A DNA stretch of 64,000 nucleotides from CANJIV01 sp046330225 (GCA_046330225.1 JAXLTD010000005.1:186001-250000), one strand, 5' to 3'; counted from the stretch's first letter, positions 7,982 through 16,977 are shown. The notes: generated by a model from the letters alone, not told the origin. A program made the numbers and translations.

Positions 7982-9811
7982 GTGGAGGATCTCGCCGCGT
8001 TCCTGGCCGCGCACCCGCCGTTCGACGCCCTGGCGCCGGAGGAGCGAGCCGCCGTTGCCGCCGCCGCGACGCGGCGCGAGGTGCCGGCCGGCGCGGCGGT
8101 GCTCGTCGAGGACGGGCCGCCCGCCGCCGAGTGGTACGTCGTGGCGAGCGGCGCGATGGAGCTCGTGCACGACGGCGAGGTCGTCGACCTGCTCGAGCCT
8201 GGCGAGCCGTTCGGCCACCCGTCGCTGCTCAGCGGGATGGCCCCGGCGTTCACGGTCCGCGCCCACGATCCCGGCACGGTCGTGCTCGTTGTGCCGCAGG
8301 ACGTCGCGCGCGACGTCCTCGGCCAAGGCACCGGCGCCGAGTTCGTCGCCCGGTCGCTGCGTGACCGGCTCGTGCGGACCGGTCACGTCGCGCACGCGCT
8401 GCCGTCGCTGCACCGGGCGCGGGTGGGCGACCTCGTTCGGGGCGAGCCCCTGACCCTCGCCGCGGGGCAGACGGCGTCCGCGGCAGCGGCGGCGATGACC
8501 GCCGCAGGCGTCAGCGCCGCGCTCGTCCCCGCCGGGGACCGGGTCTGCCTGGTCACCGACCAGGACCTTCGGGCCGGCATCCTCGCCGCCGGGCTCCCCT
8601 CCGACGCCCCGGTCTCGGCCGCGATGCGCGAGCCGGTGCTCGTCGCCGCCGAGGAGCCGGCCGGCGACGCGGTCATCGACCTGCTCCAGCGGGGCGCGCA
8701 CGAAGTGTGCGTGACCGGCCCGGGCGGCACGGTCATCGGCATCGTGACGGCGGAGGAGATGCTCGGCCGCCAGGAGAGCCCCTTCATCGCGCGCCGGGCG
8801 ATCGAGCACGCCGCGGACGAGGCCGCGCTGGAAGCGGCCGCCCGCGACCTGCGCCCGATGTTCCTCGCGCTGTTGCGCGACGGCCTGGACCCGGCCCAGA
8901 TCCAGCGGGCGCTCACTCACTACAGCGATGCGGCCACGCTGCGCCTGATCGACTTCGCCCTGGCCCGGCACGGGCCGGCTCCGGCGCCCTGGGCCTGGCT
9001 CGCGCTCGGCAGCGTGGCCCGGCGCGAGGTCACGCTGGCGTCCGACCAGGACAACGCCCTGGCCTACGGCGACGGCGGCGATCCCGACGCGACCGACGCC
9101 TGGTTCGCCCGGTTCGCCGCGGACGTCAACCGCGGGCTGGCCCGGTGCGGGTTCGGCGAGGACATCTCCGGCGTGCTGGCGTCCGACGCCTCGTGGCGGC
9201 TGCCGCGCGCGGCCTGGATCGAGGTGTTCGAGGAGTGCCTGGCCCATCCGAACCGGTCGCGGCTCGTGCGCGCTGCCGTGGCGTTCGACTTCCGGCACGT
9301 GGCCGGCGGGCTCGAGATCACCGCTCCGCTGGCGGAGCGAATCCGCGAGGCGCCCGCGCATCCGGCGTTCCTCGAGCAGCTGGCCCGAGCGGCGATCGCC
9401 TCCAAGCCGCCGCTCGGGTTCCGCCGCGGCATCACCCTCGGCAAGCAGGGCGCCGGCCCCGGCCGCTTCGACGTCAAGCGCGGCGGGATCACCCCGATCG
9501 CGAGCCTCGCCCGCTACCACGCCGTCGCGAACGGGATCACGGTGTCGGGCACCGTGCCCCGGCTCGAGGCGGCCGAGGCCGCCGGCGCCCTGGACCCCGC
9601 GGCGGCCGAGCTGCTGCGCGACGCCTTCGAAGTGGTCTGCCGGGTGCGGCTCGAGCACCACGCGGCGCAGCTGCGGGACGGCGAGGACCCGGACAACGCG
9701 ATCGAACCCGGCGAGCTGCCCCCGCTCGTGCGCACGGAGCTGCGCGAAGCGTTCCGCGCCGTCGCGCAGGCTCAGCGCCCCCTGCAGGTCTACGCGCGGC
9801 CCGGGCTCTGA
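7982..9811 (+). CDS. cNMP-binding/CBS/DUF294 putative nucleotidyltransferase
   Basis: A 609-aa multi-domain signalling protein. Residues ~5-125 are a cyclic-nucleotide-binding-like beta roll ('PPFDALAPEE', 'GEPFGHPSLLSGMAP'). Residues ~150-265 are a CBS pair. Residues ~270-435 are a GlnD-like DUF294 nucleotidyltransferase with 'LGSVARREVTLASDQDNAL', close to GSxGRxExxxxSDxD but with Ala for the Gly before Arg. A helical DUF294_C region follows. It starts at GTG 7982, 42 nt after the Usp gene. Relatives sit beside solute transporters in proteobacteria; here the neighbour is an APC permease, so control of uptake is likely. The last 22 bp overlap the convergent GAF-PucR gene. Confidence 0.83.
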   Translation: MEDLAAFLAAHPPFDALAPEERAAVAAAATRREVPAGAAVLVEDGPPAAEWYVVASGAMELVHDGEVVDLLEPGEPFGHPSLLSGMAPAFTVRAHDPGTVVLVVPQDVARDVLGQGTGAEFVARSLRDRLVRTGHVAHALPSLHRARVGDLVRGEPLTLAAGQTASAAAAAMTAAGVSAALVPAGDRVCLVTDQDLRAGILAAGLPSDAPVSAAMREPVLVAAEEPAGDAVIDLLQRGAHEVCVTGPGGTVIGIVTAEEMLGRQESPFIARRAIEHAADEAALEAAARDLRPMFLALLRDGLDPAQIQRALTHYSDAATLRLIDFALARHGPAPAPWAWLALGSVARREVTLASDQDNALAYGDGGDPDATDAWFARFAADVNRGLARCGFGEDISGVLASDASWRLPRAAWIEVFEECLAHPNRSRLVRAAVAFDFRHVAGGLEITAPLAERIREAPAHPAFLEQLARAAIASKPPLGFRRGITLGKQGAGPGRFDVKRGGITPIASLARYHAVANGITVSGTVPRLEAAEAAGALDPAAAELLRDAFEVVCRVRLEHHAAQLRDGEDPDNAIEPGELPPLVRTELREAFRAVAQAQRPLQVYARPGL

Positions 9812-11670
9812 GCGGCGCCGCGCGCGCCGGACCGCTGGAGGCGCGCGAGCTTCACCGCCAGTTCGAGCGCGAGGAGATCCTCGGACGCGAGATCCAGCCC
9901 GGCGACCCGCTCGATGCGCCGCAGGCGCTGGCGCAGGGTGTTGGGGTGGATGAACAGCGCGCGGGCGGTCGGCACGATCCCCTCGCGCCCCCCGAGATAG
10001 CGCTCCAGGGTTCCGAGCAGGTCGGTCCCGCGCGCCGCATCGTGAGCGGCGATGGCCCGGGCGGCCTCCCACTGGCGGTCCCGCGGCCCTCCGGCGGCCG
10101 CGAGGTGGGCGAGGTAGCGGTAGGCGCCGAGCCCGTCGTAGTGCACGGCGCCGCCCTGCGGCTCGAGCACGGTTGCGACGCGCAGCGCATCGCCCGCTTC
10201 GGCGAGCCCGCGGACCGCGCCGGCGAGGCCGCCGTGGGTCTCGGCCAGCGCCGCACACGCGCCGGCGCGACGGGCCGCCGCGCCGATGCTGGCCACGGCG
10301 TCGCCGCGGAGCGCCCAGCCGGGGAGCAGCGCCGCGACGGCCTGGGGCCGGCGGTCCACGGCGGCGCCCGGCGCCAGCGTGCGCAAGGCCTGCGCCAGCT
10401 GCGCGGCGCCCTCGGGCCAGCTGGGCGCCTCAGGGCCGGCGTGCGGAGCCGGCTGGGCCCGAACGGCGAGCAGCGGCGCGTCGAGGTCCAGGCCGGTGGC
10501 GTGGGCATGGCGCGCCGCGTCCTCCTCCCGGCCGGCTTCGAGGGCCTCGAGCAGCGAGCGGACCCCGTGCTCGACGGTCAGGCGGTCGATGAGGTCCACC
10601 TTGCGCAGCGCGACGGCCGCCTGGCTGGCCGCGGCGCGCAGCGCGTCTGACTCCTCGGGGCGGAGGGATCGCGGGGTGCGCGAGGCGACGGCCAGCACGC
10701 CGAGGTGCTCGCCGGCGCTGGAGACCGGGACCGCGTGGAGCGCGCCGCCGGCGTAGCCGGGCCCGAGCGCGTCGAGCAGGCCGCGGCTCGCCTCCGTCGG
10801 CACTGGCTCGCCCGGACCGAGGCGCACGAGGTCGAGCAGGACCCGGGCCGCGGCCACCGGCCCCGGCGGAAGCGCGTCGGCCGGGCTGGCCGCGACGGCC
10901 CGCAGGCCGGCGCCGTCCTCGTCGAAGCGCAGGAGGACCGCCGCTCCGCCGAGGAGCTCGCGGGCCCCGGCCGCGGCGGCGCGGTGGACCGCGTCGGGGG
11001 TCGTCGCCGACGCCAGGGCCTGGCTGAGCTGGGCGGTCGCGCGCTGCAGCTCGAGCTGGCGGCGGGTGGCCTGGTAGAGCGTGGCGTTCTCGAACGCGCC
11101 GGCCACGAGCGACGCCACGTGCACGAGCAGGTTGAGCACCTCGTCGTCAAACTCGCGCGGCGCCTCGGTGTGGAGCACGATCACGCCCAGCGGATCCCCG
11201 GACCGGGCCGGAACCGGGACCGCCACCATCGACTGGAAATGCTCCTCGTCCAGCTCGGCGACGTAGCGCATGCGCGGGTCCTCGAGGGCGTGATCGCGGA
11301 TGAACGCCGGGCGGCGGTGGCGGGCCACCCAGCCGGCCAGGCCCTCGTCGAGCCCGAACGAGAGCGTGCCGGCGAGCTTGCGGTAGCGCGGCGAGGCGGC
11401 GCGCAGCACGAGGCGCTCGTCTTCCAGCGCATAGATGAAGCACGCGTGACAGCCGGTCGCCTCGGTCGCGATGTCGACGACGCCGTCGAGCACGGTCGGC
11501 AGGTCGAGCGAGCTCGCGACCGTGTTGATGACGGCGTAGAGCGTGGCGTTCTCGCGGCGGACCCGGTCGAGGCCGTCGACCGTTTGGGCCGCCGAGGCGT
11601 CGGCAGTGACGGGAGCAGGAGTGGCCGGAATTGACATGCGTGCAGTTGAGACGATAGCCGCACCGTCCAT
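9790..11670 (-). CDS. GAF-domain PucR-type transcriptional regulator
   Basis: A 626-aa regulator. Residues ~35-185 are a GAF domain ('LYAVINTVASSLDLPTVLDG' then 'GCHACFIY'). A second GAF-like region lies at ~215-355. A PucR middle region follows, and the C-terminus (about 560-610) is a PucR helix-turn-helix ('FIHPNTLRQRLRRIERVAGL'). Such proteins sense small metabolites and often activate amine, purine or amino acid catabolism. It is divergent from the glnT-glxBCD operon across 60 bp, so that operon is the natural target. ATG 11670 is used; an in-frame ATG at 11637 is equally possible because neither has a clear ribosome site. Its tail overlaps the convergent DUF294 gene by 22 bp. Confidence 0.85.
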   Translation of the reverse strand: MDGAAIVSTARMSIPATPAPVTADASAAQTVDGLDRVRRENATLYAVINTVASSLDLPTVLDGVVDIATEATGCHACFIYALEDERLVLRAASPRYRKLAGTLSFGLDEGLAGWVARHRRPAFIRDHALEDPRMRYVAELDEEHFQSMVAVPVPARSGDPLGVIVLHTEAPREFDDEVLNLLVHVASLVAGAFENATLYQATRRQLELQRATAQLSQALASATTPDAVHRAAAAGARELLGGAAVLLRFDEDGAGLRAVAASPADALPPGPVAAARVLLDLVRLGPGEPVPTEASRGLLDALGPGYAGGALHAVPVSSAGEHLGVLAVASRTPRSLRPEESDALRAAASQAAVALRKVDLIDRLTVEHGVRSLLEALEAGREEDAARHAHATGLDLDAPLLAVRAQPAPHAGPEAPSWPEGAAQLAQALRTLAPGAAVDRRPQAVAALLPGWALRGDAVASIGAAARRAGACAALAETHGGLAGAVRGLAEAGDALRVATVLEPQGGAVHYDGLGAYRYLAHLAAAGGPRDRQWEAARAIAAHDAARGTDLLGTLERYLGGREGIVPTARALFIHPNTLRQRLRRIERVAGLDLASEDLLALELAVKLARLQRSGARGAAQSPGRA

Positions 11671-11730
11671 TGTTCCCGGCGGGCGGGTCGACTACAAGAT
11701 TGCGTCCGCCCCAACGCCCGAGGAGCGTCC

Positions 11731-13101
11731 ATGTCCGACCAGCCCGAAGTCACGCTCGACGACGTCCGCCGCGCCGTCGACGAGCAGGGAATCGAGTTCT
11801 TCTTCGCCCAGTTCGTCGACATGCACGGCAAGCCGAGCGCGAAGCTCGTGCCCGCCCACCACCTCGACGACCTCGTCGAGGGCGGCGCCGGGTTCGCGGG
11901 GTTCGCCGCCGGCGACATCGGCCAGACGCCGGACAGCCCGGACATGATCGCCATGCCCGACGTGCGCAGCTTCACGCCGCTGCCCTGGAAGCCGAACGTG
12001 GCCCGCTTCGCCTGCGACGTCACCGTCGAAGGGGAGGCCTGGCCGTACTGCCCGCGGACGATCCTGCGCAACCAGATTGCCCGGGCCGCCGAGCTCGGCT
12101 ACGAGCTCAAGATCGGCGCCGAGCTCGAGTACTTCCTCCTGCGCCGCGCCGACGACGGCTCCCTGGAGCTCGCGGATCCGCTCGACACCCTCGATCAGCC
12201 CTGTTACGACATGCGGGCCCTGACGCGCAACCTCGACTTCGTCTCCGAGGTCTCGAAGAACATCACTGCGCTCGGGTGGGACAACTACGCCACCGACCAC
12301 GAGGACGCCAACGGGCAGTTCGAGCAGAACTGGGAGTACGCGGACGCGCTGACGACCTGTGACCGGGCGATCTTCTACCGCTACATGGTCGAGTCGATGG
12401 CCCAGGAGCGCGGGCTCATCGCCACGTTCATGCCCAAGCCGTTCGGTCACCTGACCGGCAACGGCTGCCACTTCCACATGAGCCTGTGGAAGGACGGCGT
12501 CAACGTCCTCGAGGCCGATCCCGCCGACGACCCGCGCGGCCTCGGGCTCTCGCCGACCGGCTACCAGTTCCTCGCCGGCCTCAAGGCGCACGCGAAGGCC
12601 TACATCTGCGTGACGGCCCCGACGGTCACCTCGTACAAGCGGCTTGTCATCGGCGCGCCGACCAGCGGCGCGACCTGGGCGCCGGCCTACGTCGCGTACG
12701 GCCACAACAACCGCTCGATGATGCTGCGCATCCCCGATGTCGGGCGCATCGAGGACCGCACCGTCGACGGGTCGTGCAACCCCTACCTCGCCGCCACCGC
12801 GGTGCTGGCCGCCGGGCTGGACGGGATCGCCCGCGGCCTGGAGCCCGGCGATCCGGTCGAGGCCAACCTGTTCGAGACCGACGAGGCGCAGCGCAAGGAG
12901 ATGGGGGTCGAGACGCTCCCGGCCAACCTCCTGGACGCGACCCGCGAGCTCGAGCGCTGCCAGGTCATGCGGGCGGCGCTCGGCGCCTGCGCCACCGAGG
13001 ACTACATCGACTACTTCGTGCGCTGCAAGCGCAAGGAGTGGCAGGAGGCCCACGAGCAGATCACGCAGTGGGAGCTCGACCGCTACCTGCAGCTCTACTG
13101 A
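11731..13101 (+). CDS. glnT: Glutamine synthetase family protein, GlnT/gamma-glutamylmethylamide synthetase type
   Basis: A 456-aa ATP-dependent gamma-glutamyl ligase. GS signatures are clear: 'GAELEYFLL' (metal site, ~129-137), 'NGCHFHMSLW' (~243-252), 'APTVTSYKRL' (~297-306), and the Arg/Glu-containing 'GSCNPYLAATAVLAAGLDGI'. Length and motifs fit type III GlnT and gamma-glutamylmethylamide synthetase (GmaS). Those enzymes join glutamate to ammonia or methylamine. GAGGAG precedes the ATG. It leads a tight operon with GlxB, GlxC and GlxD, the order expected for methylamine conversion to N-methylglutamate. Amine versus ammonia as substrate is inference. The PucR-type gene upstream is the likely regulator. 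Confidence 0.88.
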   Translation: MSDQPEVTLDDVRRAVDEQGIEFFFAQFVDMHGKPSAKLVPAHHLDDLVEGGAGFAGFAAGDIGQTPDSPDMIAMPDVRSFTPLPWKPNVARFACDVTVEGEAWPYCPRTILRNQIARAAELGYELKIGAELEYFLLRRADDGSLELADPLDTLDQPCYDMRALTRNLDFVSEVSKNITALGWDNYATDHEDANGQFEQNWEYADALTTCDRAIFYRYMVESMAQERGLIATFMPKPFGHLTGNGCHFHMSLWKDGVNVLEADPADDPRGLGLSPTGYQFLAGLKAHAKAYICVTAPTVTSYKRLVIGAPTSGATWAPAYVAYGHNNRSMMLRIPDVGRIEDRTVDGSCNPYLAATAVLAAGLDGIARGLEPGDPVEANLFETDEAQRKEMGVETLPANLLDATRELERCQVMRAALGACATEDYIDYFVRCKRKEWQEAHEQITQWELDRYLQLY

Positions 13102-13102
13102 T

Positions 13103-14011
13103 ATGTGCGGAATCGCCGGACTCTTCAGCAAGACGAGCGCCATCGAGGCGGACCTCGGGGCGCACCTCAGCGACATGCTCGTCCAGCTCGCCGACCGCGG
13201 GCCCGACAGCGCCGGGGTGGCGCTGTATCGGGATCCCGCGCCGGCGGGGAGCAGCAAGGTGTCGCTCTTCTCGCCCGACGCGGACTACGCCTGGGAGGCC
13301 CTGGCCCGTGACCTGCGGGGCGACTTCGGCGGCGCGCACGAGCCCGAGGTGCGGGCCAGCCACGCCGTCCTGGTCGCCGACGCCGACGCCGCGACGGCCG
13401 AGGCCTGGCTCGCGCACCACCACCCGGAGCTGCGGGTCATGAGCGCCGGGGAGCGGATCGAGATCTTCAAGGAGGCCGGCGACCCGCGGGAGTTCGTGGA
13501 GCGGTTCGGCCTGCGCGAGACCGGCGCGAGCCACGCCCTCGGCCACACGCGCATGGCGACCGAGAGCCGCGTGACCACCGAGCACTCCCATCCGTTCTCG
13601 ACCGGCCTGGACCTGTGCCTGGTCCACAACGGGTCGCTGTCGAACCACAACCGCCTGCGCGCCGAGCTGCGGCGCGAGGGCATCGCATTCCAGACCGACA
13701 ACGACACCGAGGTGGCCGCGGGCTATCTCACCTGGCGGCTGCGCGAGGGCGCCTCGCTCCAGGAGGCGCTCGCGGGCTGCCTCGACGACCTCGACGGCTT
13801 CTACACCTTCGCCGTCGGGACGAGCGACGGGTTCGCGGTGCTGCGCGACCCGATCGCCTGCAAGCCGGCGGTGATGGCCGAGACCGACGACTGGGTGGCG
13901 ATGGCGTCCGAGTTCCGGGCGATCGCCGTGCTGCCGGGGGCGCAGGACGCCCGGGTGTGGGAGCCCGAGCCCGGCGAGGTCTACGTCTACGAGCGGGCGG
14001 CGGTCCGATGA
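13103..14011 (+). CDS. glxB: Class II glutamine amidotransferase (GlxB/MgsA-like)
   Basis: A 302-aa protein beginning MCGIAGLF. After Met removal, Cys2 is the N-terminal nucleophile of Ntn glutamine amidotransferases. Further motifs are 'LADRGPDSAGVA', 'GHTRMATESRV' and 'LVHNGSLSNHNRLR'. It is the stand-alone glutaminase part of a glutamate-synthase-like complex, equal to GlxB or MgsA of N-methylglutamate synthase. It starts 1 nt after the glnT stop and overlaps glxC by 4 nt (ATGA). It should hydrolyse glutamine, or gamma-glutamylmethylamide made by the GlnT-like enzyme, and pass the released amine to GlxD. A ~70-residue segment between 'DPAPAG' and 'GHTRMAT' is longer than in minimal amidotransferases. 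Confidence 0.87.
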   Translation: MCGIAGLFSKTSAIEADLGAHLSDMLVQLADRGPDSAGVALYRDPAPAGSSKVSLFSPDADYAWEALARDLRGDFGGAHEPEVRASHAVLVADADAATAEAWLAHHHPELRVMSAGERIEIFKEAGDPREFVERFGLRETGASHALGHTRMATESRVTTEHSHPFSTGLDLCLVHNGSLSNHNRLRAELRREGIAFQTDNDTEVAAGYLTWRLREGASLQEALAGCLDDLDGFYTFAVGTSDGFAVLRDPIACKPAVMAETDDWVAMASEFRAIAVLPGAQDARVWEPEPGEVYVYERAAVR

Positions 14012-14712
14012 GCACGGCCACCGAGACGGCGGCCGAGACCGTCGACCTCGCGGTCACGCCGCTGCGCGAGCTCAACCAGCGCCTGCACGACGCCGCCGAC
14101 GGCGGGCCCGGCAGCTGGCGCATCCTCAACCCGGGCGGCGCCCACGCGATCGCCGTCGGCCTCGACGCCCCGCTGCAGGTGGAGATCGAAGGCCACGTCG
14201 GCTACTACTGCGGCGGGATGAACAAGGAGGCCACCGTCCGCGTGCACGGCAACGCGGGGGTCGGAGCCGCCGAGAACATGATGTCCGGAGCCGTGATCGT
14301 CGACGGCGACACGTCCCAGGCGGCCGGCGCGACCGCCCGCGGCGGCCTGCTCGTCATCCGCGGCAACGCCGCGGCCCGCTGCGGGATCTCGATGAAGGGC
14401 GGCGCCATCGTCGTCGCGGGGTCGGTCGGGCACATGAGCGCATTCATGGCCCAGAAGGGCGCCCTCGTCGTCTGCGGCGACGCCGGCGACTCGCTGGGCG
14501 ACTCGATCTACGAGACCCACATCTACGTTCGGGGCCGCGTGGGCAGCCTCGGGGCGGACTGCATCGAAAAGGACCTCGCGGAGCACCACGTGGCGGAGCT
14601 CCGCGGGCTGCTCGAGCAGGCAGGGGTCGACGCCGACCCGGCGGACTTCCGCCGCTACGGGTCGGCGCGGCAGCTCTACAACTTCCACATCGACAACGCC
14701 GGCGCGTACTGA
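14008..14712 (+). CDS. glxC: GXGXG-repeat glutamate synthase subunit (GlxC/MgsB-like)
   Basis: A 234-aa right-handed beta-helix protein corresponding to the C-terminal (GXGXG) domain of the GltS large chain. It shows the repeating 'V.G.....G......G' pattern: 'GHVGYYCGGMNKEATVRVHG', then 'VGAAENMMSGAVIVDG' and 'GDAGDSLGDSIYETHIYVRG'. The domain links the glutaminase and FMN-synthase parts and has no catalytic residues. ATG overlaps the glxB stop, and glxD begins 13 nt downstream. The complex of the three should act in the cytosol. Confidence 0.88.
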   Translation: MSTATETAAETVDLAVTPLRELNQRLHDAADGGPGSWRILNPGGAHAIAVGLDAPLQVEIEGHVGYYCGGMNKEATVRVHGNAGVGAAENMMSGAVIVDGDTSQAAGATARGGLLVIRGNAAARCGISMKGGAIVVAGSVGHMSAFMAQKGALVVCGDAGDSLGDSIYETHIYVRGRVGSLGADCIEKDLAEHHVAELRGLLEQAGVDADPADFRRYGSARQLYNFHIDNAGAY

Positions 14713-14725
14713 CAGGGGCTCCTGC

Positions 14726-16105
14726 ATGACCGAATTCGACACGCTCTCCAAGCGCACCGGCTTCGATCCGCGCCACGCCAGCCGCTGGCGGCCCGGGCTG
14801 CGCGAGTCGGCCCTCTTCGACCGCGGAACGATCCACGAGATCCAGCGCAAGGCGCGCGAGGGCATCTACGACATCCGCGGCTTTGGCGCCAAGCGCAAGG
14901 TGCCCCACTTCGATGACCTGCTCTTCCTCGGCGCGAGCGTGTCGCGCTACCCGCTGGAGGGCTACCGGGAGCGCTGCGACACCGACGTCACGCTGGGGAC
15001 GCGGTTCGCGGCCGAGCCGGTGCGCCTCGACATCCCGATCACCATCGCGGGCATGAGCTTCGGCGCCCTGTCGGCGCCGGCGAAGGAGGCGCTCGGCCGG
15101 GGCGCCTCGGAAGTCGGCACGAGCACGACCACCGGCGACGGCGGCATGACTCCGGAGGAGCGCGGGCACTCCAAGACGCTCGTCTACCAGCTCCTGCCGT
15201 CCCGCTACGGGATGAACCCCGACGACCTCCGCAAGGCGGACGCGATCGAGGTCGTGATCGGCCAGGGCGCCAAGCCGGGCGGCGGCGGCATGCTCCTGGG
15301 CCAGAAGATCTCCGACCGCGTCGCCGAGATGCGCGACCTCCCGAAGGGCATCGACCAGCGCAGCGCCTGCCGCCACCCCGACTGGACCGGCCCCGACGAC
15401 CTCGAGATCAAGGTCGGCGAGCTGCGCGAGATCACCGACTGGCGCGTGCCGATCTACTTCAAGATCGGCGCGACCCGCACGTACTTCGACGTGGCCCTCG
15501 CGGTCAAGGCCGGCGCGGACGTGATCGTGCTCGACGGGATGGAGGGCGGCACCGCCGCCACGCAGGACGTGTTCATCGAGCACGTCGGCGTCCCGATCCT
15601 CGCGGCGATCCCGCAGGCGGTCGAGTCCCTCCAGGATCTCGGCATGCACCGCAAGGTGCAGCTCATCGTCAGCGGCGGGATCCGCACCGGCGCCGACGTC
15701 GCCAAGGCGATGGCGCTCGGGGCCGACGCCGTCTCGATCGGCGTGGCGGCGATGATCGCGATGGGCGACAACTCGCCGGAGTACGAGGAGGACTACGAGG
15801 CGATCGGCACGTCCGCCGGCTACTACGACGACTGGCACGAAGGCCGCGACCCGGTCGGCATCTCGACGCAGGACGACGAGCTGGCGGCCCGCTTCGATCC
15901 CGAGCTCGGCGGGCGGCGGCTCGCGAACTACCTGCGCGCCCTCACGCTGGAGGCCCAGACCCTCGCGCGCGCGTGCGGGAAGAGCCACCTGCACAACCTC
16001 GAGCCGGAGGACCTCGTGTCCCTCACCGTCGAGGCGGCCGCGATGGCCCGCGTCCCCCTCGCCGGCACGAGCTGGATTCCCGGCCGCGACGGCGGAACGC
16101 CATGA
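14726..16105 (+). CDS. glxD: FMN-binding glutamate synthase-family protein (GlxD/MgsC-like)
   Basis: A 459-aa enzyme with the FMN/2-oxoglutarate TIM barrel of GltS. Blocks include 'ITIAGMSFGALSAPAKEALG', 'STTTGDGGMTPEER', 'GQGAKPGGGGMLLG', 'VLDGMEGGTAATQDVF' and 'IVSGGIRTGADVAKAMALGADAVSIG'. A Cys-rich tail for the 3Fe-4S cluster is reduced: only two Cys are seen near 'QRSACRHPDW' and 'ARACGKSHLHN'. It would transfer ammonia or methylamine to 2-oxoglutarate, giving glutamate or N-methylglutamate. It completes the glnT-glxBCD operon. No N-methylglutamate dehydrogenase subunit set is present in the window. Confidence 0.87.
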   Translation: MTEFDTLSKRTGFDPRHASRWRPGLRESALFDRGTIHEIQRKAREGIYDIRGFGAKRKVPHFDDLLFLGASVSRYPLEGYRERCDTDVTLGTRFAAEPVRLDIPITIAGMSFGALSAPAKEALGRGASEVGTSTTTGDGGMTPEERGHSKTLVYQLLPSRYGMNPDDLRKADAIEVVIGQGAKPGGGGMLLGQKISDRVAEMRDLPKGIDQRSACRHPDWTGPDDLEIKVGELREITDWRVPIYFKIGATRTYFDVALAVKAGADVIVLDGMEGGTAATQDVFIEHVGVPILAAIPQAVESLQDLGMHRKVQLIVSGGIRTGADVAKAMALGADAVSIGVAAMIAMGDNSPEYEEDYEAIGTSAGYYDDWHEGRDPVGISTQDDELAARFDPELGGRRLANYLRALTLEAQTLARACGKSHLHNLEPEDLVSLTVEAAAMARVPLAGTSWIPGRDGGTP

Positions 16106-16141
16106 CCGGTGCCTCTGGCCAGGGGACCGTCAGCCGCGAGC

Positions 16142-16187
16142 GGCTAGCGGGGGCTAGCCAATTCTGAGTAGCCGGGGCTAGCCATTT
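16142..16187. promoter_or_regulatory. Clustered GGCTAGC repeats before the amidotransferase gene
   Basis: GGCTAGC occurs at 16142-16148, 16152-16158 and 16176-16182. Two longer direct copies, GGGGCTAGCCAATT (16150-16163) and GGGGCTAGCCATTT (16174-16187), are spaced 24 bp apart, and each holds the palindrome GGCTAGCC. CTAG is usually rare in such GC-rich genomes. The second copy ends one base before the GTG start and fills the ribosome-site position, so it could be an operator or translational control element. Confidence 0.45.
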
Positions 16188-16188
16188 C

Positions 16189-16902
16189 GTGAGACTCCTC
16201 GTCCTCCAGCACATCGCCTGCGAGCATCCGGGCGCCTTCCGCGACGTCCTGCGCGAGCGCGGCGTCGACTGGACCGCGGTGGAGCTCGACGAGGGCGAGC
16301 CGCTGCCCGAGTGGCAGCAGTTCGACGGGGTCGTGGCGATGGGCGGCCCGATGGGCGTCAACGACGACGCCGAGCATCCGTGGCTTCAGGAGGAGAAGCA
16401 GCTCATCGCCGAGGCGGTCGACGCGGGCTTGCCATTCCTCGGAGTCTGCCTCGGCGCCCAGCTCCTGGCCTCTGCCTTCGAGGCCGGGGTGTGGACGATG
16501 CCCGCGGCGGAGGTCGGGCTGCTGCCCGTCGAGCGGACCGCGGCCGGCGAGGCCGACCCGGTGCTCGGCCCGCTCGCCACGCCAATCGTCACCCTGCAGT
16601 GGCACGGCGACACGTTCGACCTGCCGCGCGACGCCGTGCTGCTTGCCTCCTCGCCGGTCGCGCCGAACCAGGCCTTCCGGCTCGGCGAGGCGGCCTATGC
16701 CGTCCAGTTCCACCTCGAGGTGACCCCCGAGATGGCCGCGGCGTGGGCGGACGTGCCCGCGTATCGCGACAGCCTCGCCGCGACGCTCGGCCCGGCGGCC
16801 GGAGATGCGTTCCTGCGCGAGGTTGCCGCGCGGGCGCCGGAGCTGACCGGGCAGGCCCGGGCGCTCTTCTCCAACTGGCTCGACGTGGCCGGCGCGGCCT
16901 GA
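16189..16902 (+). CDS. Type 1 (class I) glutamine amidotransferase-like protein
   Basis: A 237-aa protein related to GMP-synthase-type glutaminases. The nucleophile elbow 'GVCLGAQLLA' (Cys at about residue 83) and the His-Glu pair in 'AVQFHLEVTPEM' give a complete triad; 'VAMGGPMGVNDDAEHPWL' is the N-terminal block. It starts with GTG 16189, and no Shine-Dalgarno is visible; the start is preceded directly by the CTAG repeats. It lies 83 bp after glxD on the same strand. It may process a gamma-glutamyl compound made by the GlnT operon, but that role is inference; the family as a whole hydrolyses gamma-glutamyl amides. Confidence 0.82.
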   Translation: MRLLVLQHIACEHPGAFRDVLRERGVDWTAVELDEGEPLPEWQQFDGVVAMGGPMGVNDDAEHPWLQEEKQLIAEAVDAGLPFLGVCLGAQLLASAFEAGVWTMPAAEVGLLPVERTAAGEADPVLGPLATPIVTLQWHGDTFDLPRDAVLLASSPVAPNQAFRLGEAAYAVQFHLEVTPEMAAAWADVPAYRDSLAATLGPAAGDAFLREVAARAPELTGQARALFSNWLDVAGAA

Positions 16903-16977
16903 CCACGGTGAGCCGGCCCGGCGGGCGGGCGGCCCGGGCGGCCCGCCGGTCCGGCGCGCCCGTCATCCTGCCCGCCG

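Noticed and set aside
4340..10258. A 1972-codon open frame on the minus strand
   Set aside because: It is the antisense shadow of the XRE, permease, Usp and DUF294 genes, with skewed composition and no recognisable domain.
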